Below, piece after piece: positions 8,964 to 18,695 of a DNA stretch of 64,000 bases. The stretch comes from Caedibacter sp052030685 (lineage in GTDB: Bacteria; Pseudomonadota; Gammaproteobacteria; Francisellales; Francisellaceae), in assembly GCF_052030685.1 (NCBI RefSeq), contig NZ_JBQAJM010000001.1:92901-156900 (forward strand), read 5' to 3'. The first letter of the stretch is position 1. The number at the start of each line of letters is the position of its first letter. Made by a program: the position numbers and the translations under genes. A model generated the notes under the pieces. That model did no database searches. It saw nothing but the letters and a program-made list of their open reading frames with translations, and had not been told where the DNA came from.

Positions 8964-11907
8964 GTTTGACACTCCTGTAATATTGCTCAATAAAATTTTC
9001 TATTAATTCATTAGCGATCTCTTTGACTGATCTATCCACCTGTAAATTCGATTGAGTTTCAAGATAAGCTTTGGCGCTCCCAGTTGAAAAGCTCTGAGCT
9101 AACAGCAATAAACTTGGCATCACACCTATATGCTCAGAGAGCTTTTCTTTCAAATAACAATCCTCGGCTGTTGTTGTAAATAACCACAACTCATAAGCAC
9201 TTAAACATAAATTGAGTAACTGGGTATTGATACCATTGACCGTGTGAAACTGACCAATAAAATTCATCCCTTCACTTGTTGGCCCATGTACCGCATATTT
9301 TAATGCGGAAGCCTCTGTTTGATTTAAACCAAAATGTGAGCGAGTGGTTTCTAATGTGCTTTGATTTCCTCCACTTAAGATAAAAATTGAAGTGGCAAAC
9401 TCAAGCATCGTATGGCTAAAATCACTCAATGATTGTGAAGCTAATGCAATTTGTACATTATGTTTTCTACCCTCACGCATATCGGTTAGCACTTGCCTTA
9501 AAATTGGCGCACAGCCTCGCGTACGGTGAAATTCATCAAAAACAATACGTTTGGGGATATTATATAGTTCTTGCAATTTTTCTTTGTGATACCCCTGATA
9601 GCTTACTGATAACTGCTCTAAATCTTGGACTTTCACAAAAAAGTAGCCCGCCGTTAAATGACGCACTAACATATAAGCAATAACTGAAATACGTGCATCA
9701 TTCGCAGAAACCGCCGACATGACTGATGCCAAATCAAACGCCACCACCCTTGCATCAACATCTATCCGTGTCACAAGGTTCAAAGACGGCAGGTTTTTTA
9801 TTACCGTGGTAATATTGCGACAAAAATATTGAATATAATCTTCACTACTTGCTAGATTTAATCCTTTATATAGATCGATAACACTTGTTTGATTCACTGC
9901 ATTAATTAAGTCTGATAACAAAGGCATAGCATAACGTTGCGTCTTTTGTGCCAAACGAATCTCATTTTTTTGAAAGAGTACATCAGTAATTTGCCACCAT
10001 GATCTGCCTTGAGTATCAACATGTAATTCCTGCAACTTGCTATCAATCTCTTGATTAACTCCTAGCTGATATCGCTTGGGTTGTTGATCGTCACTTGTTA
10101 ATTTATAAACCTCATCAATAACTAAGCTTAGCATAGCTTCCATGCCATCTGGCAAGCTTTCTTGTATATTTTCTAACAATAGTACTGTCAAAAAATTCAC
10201 TAAAAATGCTTTATGTGCATGTCCTGGATAGCGTGCGCCAAGATGAGTATCAAAGGGATTAATCGCATCCGTATGACTAAAAGTAAATTGATAGTGCTCC
10301 GCCACCGAGCTGCCTCCGACAGCTTTTAATAAATCAATCACACCTTTTGAAGAAGATCCAATATCCAGAATTGAAATATATGGCAATGCCTCCAAACCAT
10401 TACATAAGCACGCAGAAAGGTTAAGTGAATTCAATAATACTGACTTACCCGAACCCGATCGCGCATAAATTAACTCAATCCAACTCACTTGCTTAGACGA
10501 ACCACTTTGATATGGCCACAATTTGCCATCAGGTGTACGAAATAAAGTTGCACCATAGTCCCATGAAAGAGCAGGTCTAAAAAATGGCATCAGCTTTACT
10601 GCATCGTTTAATGGCGCACCCACAGCACAAGGAAAACCCCGACGATTTAAAGCCAAGAAACTTGATTGAACCACGTCAAATGGATCGCCGAAATTTTCCG
10701 TTGTTTGCGCGCCCCCCCAATTCTGAATTGCTTTATGTAAAGCCGCCTTGCGTTTCTGAAAAGTCATTAAGTCAGACTTATCTGCCCATGTAATTAAATT
10801 CACGGAAAGCCTGATAACCGGCATATCGGTATTACTTTGAATATGCTTTAGTAAATCATGCGCATGGCAAATTAGTTTATTTTCATGCGAACTAAACGTT
10901 AAGAATTGAGCTAAAAGCGACTTGATTTGGCTTATTTTGATTCCATTTGGCGCCAATGAGAAAGAGATTTGCCAAGGTAGCTGATACTCTTTCAATGTTT
11001 GGAATAATGCATAAAATGCCTGAATATGCTTGGGAAATAAACTAATCGTAATCGGCGCATAGCGGTAATTGCCAACAATACACTCTGACATATTGACATT
11101 GTTACTTTCCTCTGCAAAGAGCTGATAACTTAAGCTTGGCCACAACCAACTGGTCCAATCACTACCTTCACAACCTAGCTGTAGTTTGTCGCCAGGCAGA
11201 TGTGCCTGCCAACCCTTATCTGTTGTATCAGGTGAAATCTGCTGCTTAACTGCTTTTAGTAAAGGGTCAACTTCCATCAGTTTGACACTTAATCCCATTG
11301 CAAAAAAAGACTCCATCAAAACAGTCACCAATGCAGTATGCTGTAACCTCACTTCATTAATGACATGTAAGAAATGCTGTGCCTTTGATGAGATTTTTAT
11401 ATTGTGGCTCTTAAGCTGCTCCAGTTTATTTCGATATGCTTGTTTTTGTGCAGGCGCTGTCAATAGATCAGATGAACTCCAAATACACAAGTAGCACTTC
11501 TCAAAGACACAAGCTTGTCCCAACGTTTGTCTTTTGGCATCAAAATAATCTTCAAGTTTTAAATTTAATCGTTTGGCACTTTTTTGTGATGGCAATAATA
11601 ACTCATCTATTTCCTGCGCCGTACTTTGTGCATCGTAGCGAAAAAAGCATTTGATTTTTACACCTTGCTTTTTAAGTAACGGCGTTAAAGTAGCAGTGAT
11701 TTCATCACATAAATGATGATACTCATCATTACCTACCATGTGTTTGACACCATTAATTTCAAGCACCGAGACCAAACTACCATCTTTGGTAATCAGAGTG
11801 TGCTCATCATCAGCACTTTCAAGCTCACAATAGTTATAGATACTTTTGTTGCTGATACTATTTAACCAGGAAAACATTCCCTCGACAGTGTTATACAAGA
11901 AGTTCAT
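8956..11907 (-). CDS. icmB: DotO/IcmB (TraU-like) ATPase
   Basis: 983 residues, matching IcmB/TraU (~1010). A VirB4-like cytosolic ATPase that energises type IVB assembly or export. The Walker A motif ARSGSGKSVLLN is visible with the Lys at residue 488, and a Walker B motif IVFDEFHRT near residue 785, followed by a Q-rich sensor segment (IALASQSLSDFS). The N-terminal half is the usual partner-binding region. It lies between dotF and the icmW-like gene, all on the minus strand and tightly packed. The SD is weak (GAG at ~-10). Confidence 0.92.
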   Translation of the reverse strand: MNFLYNTVEGMFSWLNSISNKSIYNYCELESADDEHTLITKDGSLVSVLEINGVKHMVGNDEYHHLCDEITATLTPLLKKQGVKIKCFFRYDAQSTAQEIDELLLPSQKSAKRLNLKLEDYFDAKRQTLGQACVFEKCYLCIWSSSDLLTAPAQKQAYRNKLEQLKSHNIKISSKAQHFLHVINEVRLQHTALVTVLMESFFAMGLSVKLMEVDPLLKAVKQQISPDTTDKGWQAHLPGDKLQLGCEGSDWTSWLWPSLSYQLFAEESNNVNMSECIVGNYRYAPITISLFPKHIQAFYALFQTLKEYQLPWQISFSLAPNGIKISQIKSLLAQFLTFSSHENKLICHAHDLLKHIQSNTDMPVIRLSVNLITWADKSDLMTFQKRKAALHKAIQNWGGAQTTENFGDPFDVVQSSFLALNRRGFPCAVGAPLNDAVKLMPFFRPALSWDYGATLFRTPDGKLWPYQSGSSKQVSWIELIYARSGSGKSVLLNSLNLSACLCNGLEALPYISILDIGSSSKGVIDLLKAVGGSSVAEHYQFTFSHTDAINPFDTHLGARYPGHAHKAFLVNFLTVLLLENIQESLPDGMEAMLSLVIDEVYKLTSDDQQPKRYQLGVNQEIDSKLQELHVDTQGRSWWQITDVLFQKNEIRLAQKTQRYAMPLLSDLINAVNQTSVIDLYKGLNLASSEDYIQYFCRNITTVIKNLPSLNLVTRIDVDARVVAFDLASVMSAVSANDARISVIAYMLVRHLTAGYFFVKVQDLEQLSVSYQGYHKEKLQELYNIPKRIVFDEFHRTRGCAPILRQVLTDMREGRKHNVQIALASQSLSDFSHTMLEFATSIFILSGGNQSTLETTRSHFGLNQTEASALKYAVHGPTSEGMNFIGQFHTVNGINTQLLNLCLSAYELWLFTTTAEDCYLKEKLSEHIGVMPSLLLLAQSFSTGSAKAYLETQSNLQVDRSVKEIANELIENFIEQYYRSVKHG

Positions 11908-11921
11908 TATTTATCTCTAAC

Positions 11922-12710
11922 TTATTCAAATACAAAGCCAGATGCTGTGTAGACTTTATAAGTCTGGCCGTCAATTTTTAACACTTTGCCGTACCCTTCC
12001 AGCTGTGCCCCCTCTTTAACAGTGAATGATCGACCTTTCTTATCTTCTAACCACGCAATACCATCAATAATTGCGGTTAAATGAAGCTTCTCATTCATAT
12101 TAATTTCTTTGGCATTCATGTATTGCAGTTGTCGCTGCAGCTCACTCACAAGAGAAATTAACGTTTTGCTTTGATCGCTTTGTTGCATATCGTCAATAAC
12201 AGACGCCATTTTCTGCATGTCTTTTAGTAACTGCTCTTGCTGTGACTCAAGCTTTTTTATGTGCTGTGCGATTTCAATGCTTGTCTTTTCAGAGCGCTTA
12301 CCGATACTGCTTTGCAACTCATTAAGTGTGTTTAATTGTGCTTTTAGTTCCTGTAATTGCTTTACATTAACCTGAGCATTTTCCGTGTGAATTTTTCTTG
12401 ATTCTGTTTTAACAAACGATGGCATGTTAGTAGCTTGTGTTTTAACTTGAGCTTTTACAGAACTAGAAGATCTGTCATCACTGCCAAATAGTGTCCCTAG
12501 TACATAATAGGCACCAAATACAAACACCAGTCCTGCCACAGCATAGACAAGATAAATTTTTTCAAATTTAAATGAGTTTAACTTTCCCTTTAACCCTGAT
12601 GCCACCTCGTTATCTACAGAGATATTCCCATCTGATTGCTTAGACTCTTCTGCCACGCTGTCAGCTTGCTTTTTCCTATCGTCATCTTCAAAAAAATCAT
12701 AATTGCTCAT
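11922..12710 (-). CDS. icmG: DotF/IcmG-like type IVB secretion protein
   Basis: 262 residues, close to IcmG (269). Acidic cytosolic N terminus (~1-48), one membrane segment at ~52-72, a coiled coil at ~105-185, and a C-terminal small beta domain ending in YKVYTASGFVFE. This layout is that of IcmG/DotF and TraP, a bitopic core-complex protein that binds substrates in Legionella. SD AAAGGATA precedes the ATG. It lies 14 bp upstream of icmB and 78 bp downstream of dotG. Confidence 0.8.
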   Translation of the reverse strand: MSNYDFFEDDDRKKQADSVAEESKQSDGNISVDNEVASGLKGKLNSFKFEKIYLVYAVAGLVFVFGAYYVLGTLFGSDDRSSSSVKAQVKTQATNMPSFVKTESRKIHTENAQVNVKQLQELKAQLNTLNELQSSIGKRSEKTSIEIAQHIKKLESQQEQLLKDMQKMASVIDDMQQSDQSKTLISLVSELQRQLQYMNAKEINMNEKLHLTAIIDGIAWLEDKKGRSFTVKEGAQLEGYGKVLKIDGQTYKVYTASGFVFE

Positions 12711-12788
12711 GTACTTTTATCCTTTGCTTTACTCATTACTTTTTTATATGTACAAACCAAACTTTTTAAAACGGTTATCTTGTTGTGA

Positions 12789-13931
12789 TTAACTTTTTAG
12801 TGGATTAACATCTTGCATAATTAATACACCGATCGCACTACCTTGATCTAAGGTAACAGTCGGTGGTTTATCAAATTGTTTTGACATCGAGCTGCTTAAT
12901 GCTGTACCAATCTGCCCAAGCCCCGAATAAGCTGCATTTTTAGCGCTCATAGCAACTTCGCTACCTTGGCAAACTTCTCGACCAGTAATCCGATCTGTAT
13001 AACACCAGCGATTATTATTCTGCTGTGCATTACTAAAATAAGTCCCAAAACCTTGCAAAAAGGATGCCGCAAATAAACTGCCATAGCGCAATACATAATG
13101 ATGATCAACGTCACTTGCCAAAGCAGTTTGCGCGGTATGTTGATCAATAGCATACGCATTGATTGAAATACTTTTTGCATGATTTTCAATTGATAAAGTG
13201 TTGAATCTGACCACTAATCGATCTTCTTCTCTAACAAAACTCCCCAGAAGCTTGGCATGTTTATATGGCCCCACAACGATATGCGCTAATACTGGCGTAT
13301 TTGGCTGATCACTATTAACACTGGTATCAATGACAGCAATCAAGATATCACCTGCTTTAAACATGGTCATTAGATCATTGCTAGCGGCAGACATGCCACC
13401 AGAAAAGTCACCATTGCTAAGCTCGCTTTGCTCTTCTTTCATTGATGGTGATTTATTCCAAGTTTTTAAAATAACCTCAAAATTCTTTTGTGCCACTTTA
13501 GGATCAATTTGAAACTGATTTTCTTGATTATTGGCACTCTTAATCTCCTGTTGAGCATCTGTTTTTTTCTGCTGATGCTTATAATCATAAAATGCAACTG
13601 GATCCATCTGCTTTTCTTGACTGCTGTTATTGATATCGTTATCTGTTTTTTCCTTAGTTGTCGATGAAAAAACATCTTCAATATAACTATCACTACTTTG
13701 TTCAGCTTGCTGGATGTGTTGCTGTCTTTCTTTAGCAATAAGTTCTTGGCGTTTATTATCTACTATTGGATTTTTTTGATTTACTTCAATTTTGTTATCA
13801 CTTACTTCTGAACGCAAATATGTCTGGCTATTTTTAGAGCACATGGACAACATACCAATTGAAATCACAATAATAATTAGAAAAATAATCAAGACACGTA
13901 ATCGCGGATGATTTTTTAAAAATTTCAACAT
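12789..13931 (-). CDS. icmE: DotG/IcmE-like (VirB10-type) core protein, short form
   Basis: 380 residues. DotG spans the envelope and forms the inner ring and channel of the core complex. One membrane segment at ~13-30, a Gln/Lys-rich low-complexity periplasmic stretch to ~160, then the conserved C-terminal VirB10/TrbI-like domain (MFKAGDILIAVIDTSVNSD, RFNTLSI, YGSLFAASFLQGFGTYFSNA). Legionella DotG is ~1050 residues because of a long pentapeptide-repeat region; this protein lacks that region and is nearer the size of R64 TraO. ATG follows the dotH stop by 3 bp. Confidence 0.88.
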   Translation of the reverse strand: MLKFLKNHPRLRVLIIFLIIIVISIGMLSMCSKNSQTYLRSEVSDNKIEVNQKNPIVDNKRQELIAKERQQHIQQAEQSSDSYIEDVFSSTTKEKTDNDINNSSQEKQMDPVAFYDYKHQQKKTDAQQEIKSANNQENQFQIDPKVAQKNFEVILKTWNKSPSMKEEQSELSNGDFSGGMSAASNDLMTMFKAGDILIAVIDTSVNSDQPNTPVLAHIVVGPYKHAKLLGSFVREEDRLVVRFNTLSIENHAKSISINAYAIDQHTAQTALASDVDHHYVLRYGSLFAASFLQGFGTYFSNAQQNNNRWCYTDRITGREVCQGSEVAMSAKNAAYSGLGQIGTALSSSMSKQFDKPPTVTLDQGSAIGVLIMQDVNPLKS

Positions 13932-13934
13932 TGC

Positions 13935-14900
13935 CTACTCATCCTTTAAATTAACTTTATGTAACCCTGAATCATTGGATATCATCACCACAGGAGTTGG
14001 ATTAATCTCATAAACATGAGTAGCACCCATCGTTTTATCCTCAATATGATTGGTATAACCTGGAGAAATCAGTGTGCCCGATGTCAAAATAAGATATCGA
14101 TCGTTATAGCTCCAAAACTTACCCACTCCTTGTTCACCAGTGTTAGATAATTTTTTGGCACCATTTGGTACAACACCTGATAGTAAAGACAATAGATACG
14201 ATGCTTGCTGAACACCCCCAAGCTGCGCATCATCTTCTGGCTTAGTGACACGAACATACAGCTCGTAATCCCACTCCTTTTGCGTTGATTGCAACATTAA
14301 AGTGATTGGTGTTGCCCGTCCCTGTAACATCACTGCCATATTTGTATTAGCATAGGGTTTCTTCGATTGAAGCATAATAATGCCACCTTTTTTATCCCAA
14401 TTAACGGTAAAATTTTCTGCATCTCCAATCACATAACTTGTTACTGGCCAAACAACTCCCTTTGAGTCAGTGAAAATCAATGAACTCACCACACCAATGC
14501 CTAATCTCACATTCGGAGGTGCTGTCGAAAATCCTGGTTTGGTATTGGCAATAACAATGCGCGAAACACCATTAACATTACTCATGGCCGGCATAACAGC
14601 TGCAGCCTTTTGTCTTGAGCTAATCTCAGTTTTTGACTGCTCAATATCAGTTGATGTTAATGGAAACATGCTGTTGACAATATTGTTGACCATCATCTGA
14701 TCGTTGGCAGATACCATATTCATCCACAATAAACTACTTAAGGCTATTACACATCGTAAAGCAGTTTTTAGAGATAGATACTTACTACACAATAGACTTT
14801 TAATGGGCTGCTTTGCCGCTAGATACCACAAAATGATTTGCTCACGGCACAAATACATGACTGATTTCACAATAATATTTAAACTAAGTACACCTTCCAT
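13935..14900 (-). CDS. icmK: DotH/IcmK (TraN-like) outer-membrane core protein
   Basis: Up to 321 residues; IcmK is ~360. DotH forms the outer-membrane ring of the type IVB core with DotC and DotD. Conserved IcmK blocks are visible: PPNVRLGIGVVSSLIFTD, VVWPVTSYVIGD, NMAVMLQGRATPITLMLQS. The annotated N terminus is unusually long before the signal-like segment (ALRCVIALSSLLWMNMVSA at ~46-64), so the true start is uncertain; an internal TTG or GTG is possible. First gene of the Dot/Icm block, preceded by a perfect palindrome at 14949-14973. Confidence 0.9.
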   Translation of the reverse strand: MEGVLSLNIIVKSVMYLCREQIILWYLAAKQPIKSLLCSKYLSLKTALRCVIALSSLLWMNMVSANDQMMVNNIVNSMFPLTSTDIEQSKTEISSRQKAAAVMPAMSNVNGVSRIVIANTKPGFSTAPPNVRLGIGVVSSLIFTDSKGVVWPVTSYVIGDAENFTVNWDKKGGIIMLQSKKPYANTNMAVMLQGRATPITLMLQSTQKEWDYELYVRVTKPEDDAQLGGVQQASYLLSLLSGVVPNGAKKLSNTGEQGVGKFWSYNDRYLILTSGTLISPGYTNHIEDKTMGATHVYEINPTPVVMISNDSGLHKVNLKDE

Positions 14901-14948
14901 AGCAACGTATACTAGATGTCAATTGATGAATATTCTTCCGTTTGGAAA

Positions 14949-14973
14949 CAATCTCATCAGTTTGATGAGATTG
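14949..14973. promoter_or_regulatory. Perfect 11-bp inverted repeat upstream of dotH
   Basis: Arms CAATCTCATCA and TGATGAGATTG around a 3-bp centre, 49 bp before the dotH start and ~60 bp after the stop of the gene at 15033-16067. It contains the TCATCA-NTT-TGATGA core found also at 3170-3184. On the minus strand only three T follow, so it is a poor intrinsic terminator; an operator or a cruciform is as likely. Confidence 0.4.
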
Positions 14974-15032
14974 ATGATTATAAGTGCGTGACTTTGTAAC
15001 TAAAGACTGTAAGATGATTTGCGAGTGGTATA

Positions 15033-16067
15033 TTACAAATCATGTATATCTATTGGTGTTCCACGATATATAATCCGGTTTTTCCCATCTTTAGCACACG
15101 ACACCTTGGAAGGCTTTAAGTGAATATCATTGCAAGCATCTATATTTTGAGAGGCTTCTTGATAACACTTCATATAGCTATTAGATATTGCCTCTGGATA
15201 AATACGTGTGCCTAAGCTGCACTCTTTGTTAAGCTGTTTAGCAATTTCAATCTTTTCACCAAAGTTATTACCAACTAAACCCAAATCACCGCCATCAGTT
15301 TTAAAAGCTTTGTAGGCATCTGTCTCACTTAATAATTTTTCAATCTTAATCCCTTTATTGATCGAGCTAAAGGAAGGTTCATAGCATAAATAACCATTAT
15401 CACAAACGAAAGAAAAGCTCGTATGTGGCCCATAAATTGAACCATATTTATAGTAATTTCTGAGATAAATTCCAATCTGACCTGTTACTGAAGTCAATGA
15501 CTGCAGAGCAACTTTGGTATTATTTCTAGCATTTATAGCATCTTTAATTGTCGCTTGCGAGAGCTTCATGCCATTGGCATGTTCTTGTGAGAACCTTTCT
15601 TTAAATTCTTGTTCGTATATTCCTGTGATCATTTGGTTATATACGTCTCTCACCACCTTATTTTCTGGGTTTAATAGAAGGTTAACTTGATTTTCTACTG
15701 CTATATATTTAAATCTCTCAAAACTTACCAAAGATTTAAAATAAGTTGGCTGCCTTTCATAAACATTGAGTGATAGCGCTAAACATTGCTCATCTCGCGC
15801 TTGTGCCGATGATAATGAGCAATCATCTTTAACCATATCCATAACCATTTCTTGAGCCAATCTATTGCCATTTAAAGCATCTACAATTAGCTCACTTATA
15901 TCAGACATATTAGAATTTTCTCCCAATATGTCTGACATATCTGTTTTTGTTAAAGCTGGCTGATAATCTGTTGAATTTGTTACGTTCCTCAGGTGTGCAC
16001 TATATGCACTATTACATAACACGACACACATAACGCTAGTATTAATCAGTGCTATTAATTTCTTCAT
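15033..16067 (-). CDS. Secreted hypothetical protein between the pil and dot blocks
   Basis: 344 residues from the ATG at 16067, selected because GGGAG lies upstream and a clean signal peptide follows (MKKLIALINTSVMCVVLCNSAYSA). The mature part is alpha-helical with about nine cysteines, several in the last 70 residues (CSLGTR, MKCY, DACND, VSCAKDG). Same strand as both blocks, 147 bp before its upstream neighbour. A periplasmic accessory role in the secretion apparatus is plausible from position. I do not recognise a family and do not claim IcmX/TraW, although that family also consists of exported proteins of similar size. Confidence 0.55.
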   Translation of the reverse strand: MKKLIALINTSVMCVVLCNSAYSAHLRNVTNSTDYQPALTKTDMSDILGENSNMSDISELIVDALNGNRLAQEMVMDMVKDDCSLSSAQARDEQCLALSLNVYERQPTYFKSLVSFERFKYIAVENQVNLLLNPENKVVRDVYNQMITGIYEQEFKERFSQEHANGMKLSQATIKDAINARNNTKVALQSLTSVTGQIGIYLRNYYKYGSIYGPHTSFSFVCDNGYLCYEPSFSSINKGIKIEKLLSETDAYKAFKTDGGDLGLVGNNFGEKIEIAKQLNKECSLGTRIYPEAISNSYMKCYQEASQNIDACNDIHLKPSKVSCAKDGKNRIIYRGTPIDIHDL

Positions 16068-16213
16068 TTTAATTTTCTCCCATAATTTCATAATTTTAAG
16101 ACAAACCTTGTGAGTTATGCCAATCAACAACACCTCACAGGTCTTATCCTACACTGATTATTCTCAATAAAGCCTTTAACTTCGATATAACGGACAAGCA
16201 GTCCTAGTGGTTT

Positions 16214-18589
16214 TTATACACGCCGACTATCCGGTTTTGCCTCAAAGCGCATACTGATATCTTTGTAGACCAGACTTTGTCTAACGGGAATTTGATAACC
16301 TTGGTTTTTTGATTTTCTTTGGTGCTTGCCCTTTGTCATTTTCTTCGCTTTTTGCTCGAGAGAGATATTTGTGGAAGCAACGAGATCTCCAACAGCACTA
16401 CCCGTTTCAGCAGCTATAATCGGTACAGTCAGACCTAACTTGATATGACTATTATTTGGTGCGTCTTCATCTAAAACCACATTGACAACTTCTTTTTTAT
16501 TCGTAGAATCTAGCCCAATTTCAATCCCCCTTGCGAACGCACTTTCAATAAAAGTATTCGTCAACGGTGCTACAGCACCTTGATGCGATTCTAAGATTAA
16601 ACGCCTTTCATGCTCAGATAATTTTCTACTCAAATGATTTTCAATGCTTTGCAAAACGACTTCACTAAGCACATCATCACTATGCGCATCGTTAATATAG
16701 GGGGAGTTATTGGTTTGATAAGCCAATAATATAAGCGATGTAAGACCGTTAAAGCCAATGGTTCTTTGTATATCGTTAAGGAAACTAATACCGACCTCAT
16801 CTTGTGGCTGATCACGATTATAATTTTCAACAAGTTGATACAACTGAGTAAAGTAATTACGCAACCAAATAGATACTCTATTACGCTGTTGTACACTCTG
16901 CGGATTTAGTTCAAATAAACTATCTTGCGCACCATTTACAAGCCCCAGATCATGTACAACACGCGAGAAGCCTCTATTTATTAATCTATGCATAAGATAG
17001 GTCACATAGAATCCACAATCATTACCTGCCTGTATTCCTCTAGAGTACACCAATGGTGTCACACGTTCGTGAGTTTGCTGTTGCAGTTGCTCAATAACGC
17101 CCCTAGCTAAGGATGAGTTTTGAGTATTTATACCTGCCGAGTCAAATACCAAGACTTGATAATCACCATTCTCAGTCCTATGGATTGCAATCAAATAAAA
17201 ATGACCATCTCTTAATATTGGAAACAATCGCGTCTGATCGGCTTCCAGCCCATGGGCAACATTAACGATATTGTTGATTGCCCCAGCCACAGATACACTA
17301 CCAGCAGAGTCATTCATATCAGCATGGCTAATCCTAATAATATTATTTCCAATAACAATATCATCACCAATTTCATTAGCAGCATCACCAAGTTCACGCA
17401 GAAAATCATTAATTTCACTATTATTAACATCATTATCTATAGGGCCTGGTATATTGACTGTGCTTTGCCCTGCTAGATTTGCTCTTTCAATTGCTTGACT
17501 ATACATCAGCGTGAGCACGTTTGACATATGAACAGGAGACATCGCTGAACCTAAGTCATATTCCCTACCAACACCTTCTAGTAGCTGATTATTGAATAAA
17601 ACCGTCAATGACTGGTTGTTAATACGGATATCCCATGAGCGTTCAATGTCGTTGATTAAAGTTCTTACATCTGCCCTTTCTGTTAAGGAACACTCGACAG
17701 TATCTGCACTACGCTGACATTTTTTTAGTTTATTTACAGCAGCTAGGGTATTAGCGTCTTGCTCTGATTGCTCTGTTTGGCTATTATCCTGCAATCTACC
17801 CCAGACAACTGCTGCAGGAATAGCCGCTGACGCCGCAACTGCTCCTCCTGTTATTGATACATTACTCGCATTAAGAATATCTGCTTTGTAAGGTGACGTA
17901 TTACGATCTAGTTCACCAAAAGAAGGCTTTCCATCATCAAACCCTTTATTATCAAAACCACTATCAGTTTGCCCACTATCTTGCATTGATGAATTTTGCA
18001 GGGCATTAGAAGTGAATAAATGATCTGAAGACCTTGACTCTGAATGATCATAAAAAGCTTTGCCCGCTTTAGTGTTTTTTAATATTTCACAATCTGATTT
18101 ATACTGAGCACTTTGTATATCAGCACAGTATGCCATTAATTTGGAAAACTGATTTTTTCCAAAGTGTTTATCAACCCATCTCAAAGCAGCAGGGGAATTA
18201 AGCCAACTAATGGCTGCGTTGTTAAAAACCCAAGTGTTTTTTGCATTTTCTTGCAGCCAATGAAGCCATTGAGCCTGTTTCAACCATTCATCACCAGCAT
18301 GGGTCTCTATCCAATACTGACCTGCATTAGATAAGATAAATTTACCAAACTCTGAATGCTGATACCAATTGTATTGATCTCCTTTATCCATTTTACTAAC
18401 ACGGCTATATAGCAAATTCTGTAAATATTGATTGTTTTTAATCTTATTTAAACCCTCCAAGGTATTTAATGCACTATCATCCAAGTGCAACTGTCGTATC
18501 TCATCTCCCACTGCTTTACTCTCTAAGGCAATTGCGTTACCCAGAGGCATTACGCCTAATGCAAACAATACTATACATATTTTTTTCAT
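16214..18589 (-). CDS. Secreted Trp-repeat protein with Ulp1-like (clan CE) cysteine protease domain
   Basis: 791 residues from the ATG at 18589 (GGGAG upstream; Sec signal MKKICIVLFALGVMPLGNAIA). Residues ~80-170 hold Trp-rich nonapeptide-like repeats (AGQYWIETH, GDEWLKQAQ, AISWLNSPA) ending in C...LKNTKAGKAFYDH, shared with the protein at 27895-29400. A hydrophobic segment lies near ~265. Residues ~455-535 carry a complete clan CE active site: His463 (GHFYLIAI), Asp483 (FDSAG), Gln520 and Cys525 (QAGNDCGFYV), as in Ulp1/SENP, XopD, ElaD and SseL, which cleave SUMO or ubiquitin. The C-terminal ~230 residues are unknown; the end is Lys/Arg-rich. It sits between pilR and dotH. Protease fold: fairly sure; substrate: unknown. 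Confidence 0.75.
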   Translation of the reverse strand: MKKICIVLFALGVMPLGNAIALESKAVGDEIRQLHLDDSALNTLEGLNKIKNNQYLQNLLYSRVSKMDKGDQYNWYQHSEFGKFILSNAGQYWIETHAGDEWLKQAQWLHWLQENAKNTWVFNNAAISWLNSPAALRWVDKHFGKNQFSKLMAYCADIQSAQYKSDCEILKNTKAGKAFYDHSESRSSDHLFTSNALQNSSMQDSGQTDSGFDNKGFDDGKPSFGELDRNTSPYKADILNASNVSITGGAVAASAAIPAAVVWGRLQDNSQTEQSEQDANTLAAVNKLKKCQRSADTVECSLTERADVRTLINDIERSWDIRINNQSLTVLFNNQLLEGVGREYDLGSAMSPVHMSNVLTLMYSQAIERANLAGQSTVNIPGPIDNDVNNSEINDFLRELGDAANEIGDDIVIGNNIIRISHADMNDSAGSVSVAGAINNIVNVAHGLEADQTRLFPILRDGHFYLIAIHRTENGDYQVLVFDSAGINTQNSSLARGVIEQLQQQTHERVTPLVYSRGIQAGNDCGFYVTYLMHRLINRGFSRVVHDLGLVNGAQDSLFELNPQSVQQRNRVSIWLRNYFTQLYQLVENYNRDQPQDEVGISFLNDIQRTIGFNGLTSLILLAYQTNNSPYINDAHSDDVLSEVVLQSIENHLSRKLSEHERRLILESHQGAVAPLTNTFIESAFARGIEIGLDSTNKKEVVNVVLDEDAPNNSHIKLGLTVPIIAAETGSAVGDLVASTNISLEQKAKKMTKGKHQRKSKNQGYQIPVRQSLVYKDISMRFEAKPDSRRV

Positions 18590-18695
18590 AATAGCTCCCA
18601 TAATGAAATTAGTAATAAAGACAGCGCTAAAGAATTCCACGCCATCCATTTATAGACAATTCCCCTATAATAAACACCCCATCCTTAAGAACTTT

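Noticed and set aside
15033..16067. Naming the secreted protein IcmX
   Set aside because: Size and export fit loosely, but I see no conserved IcmX sequence.
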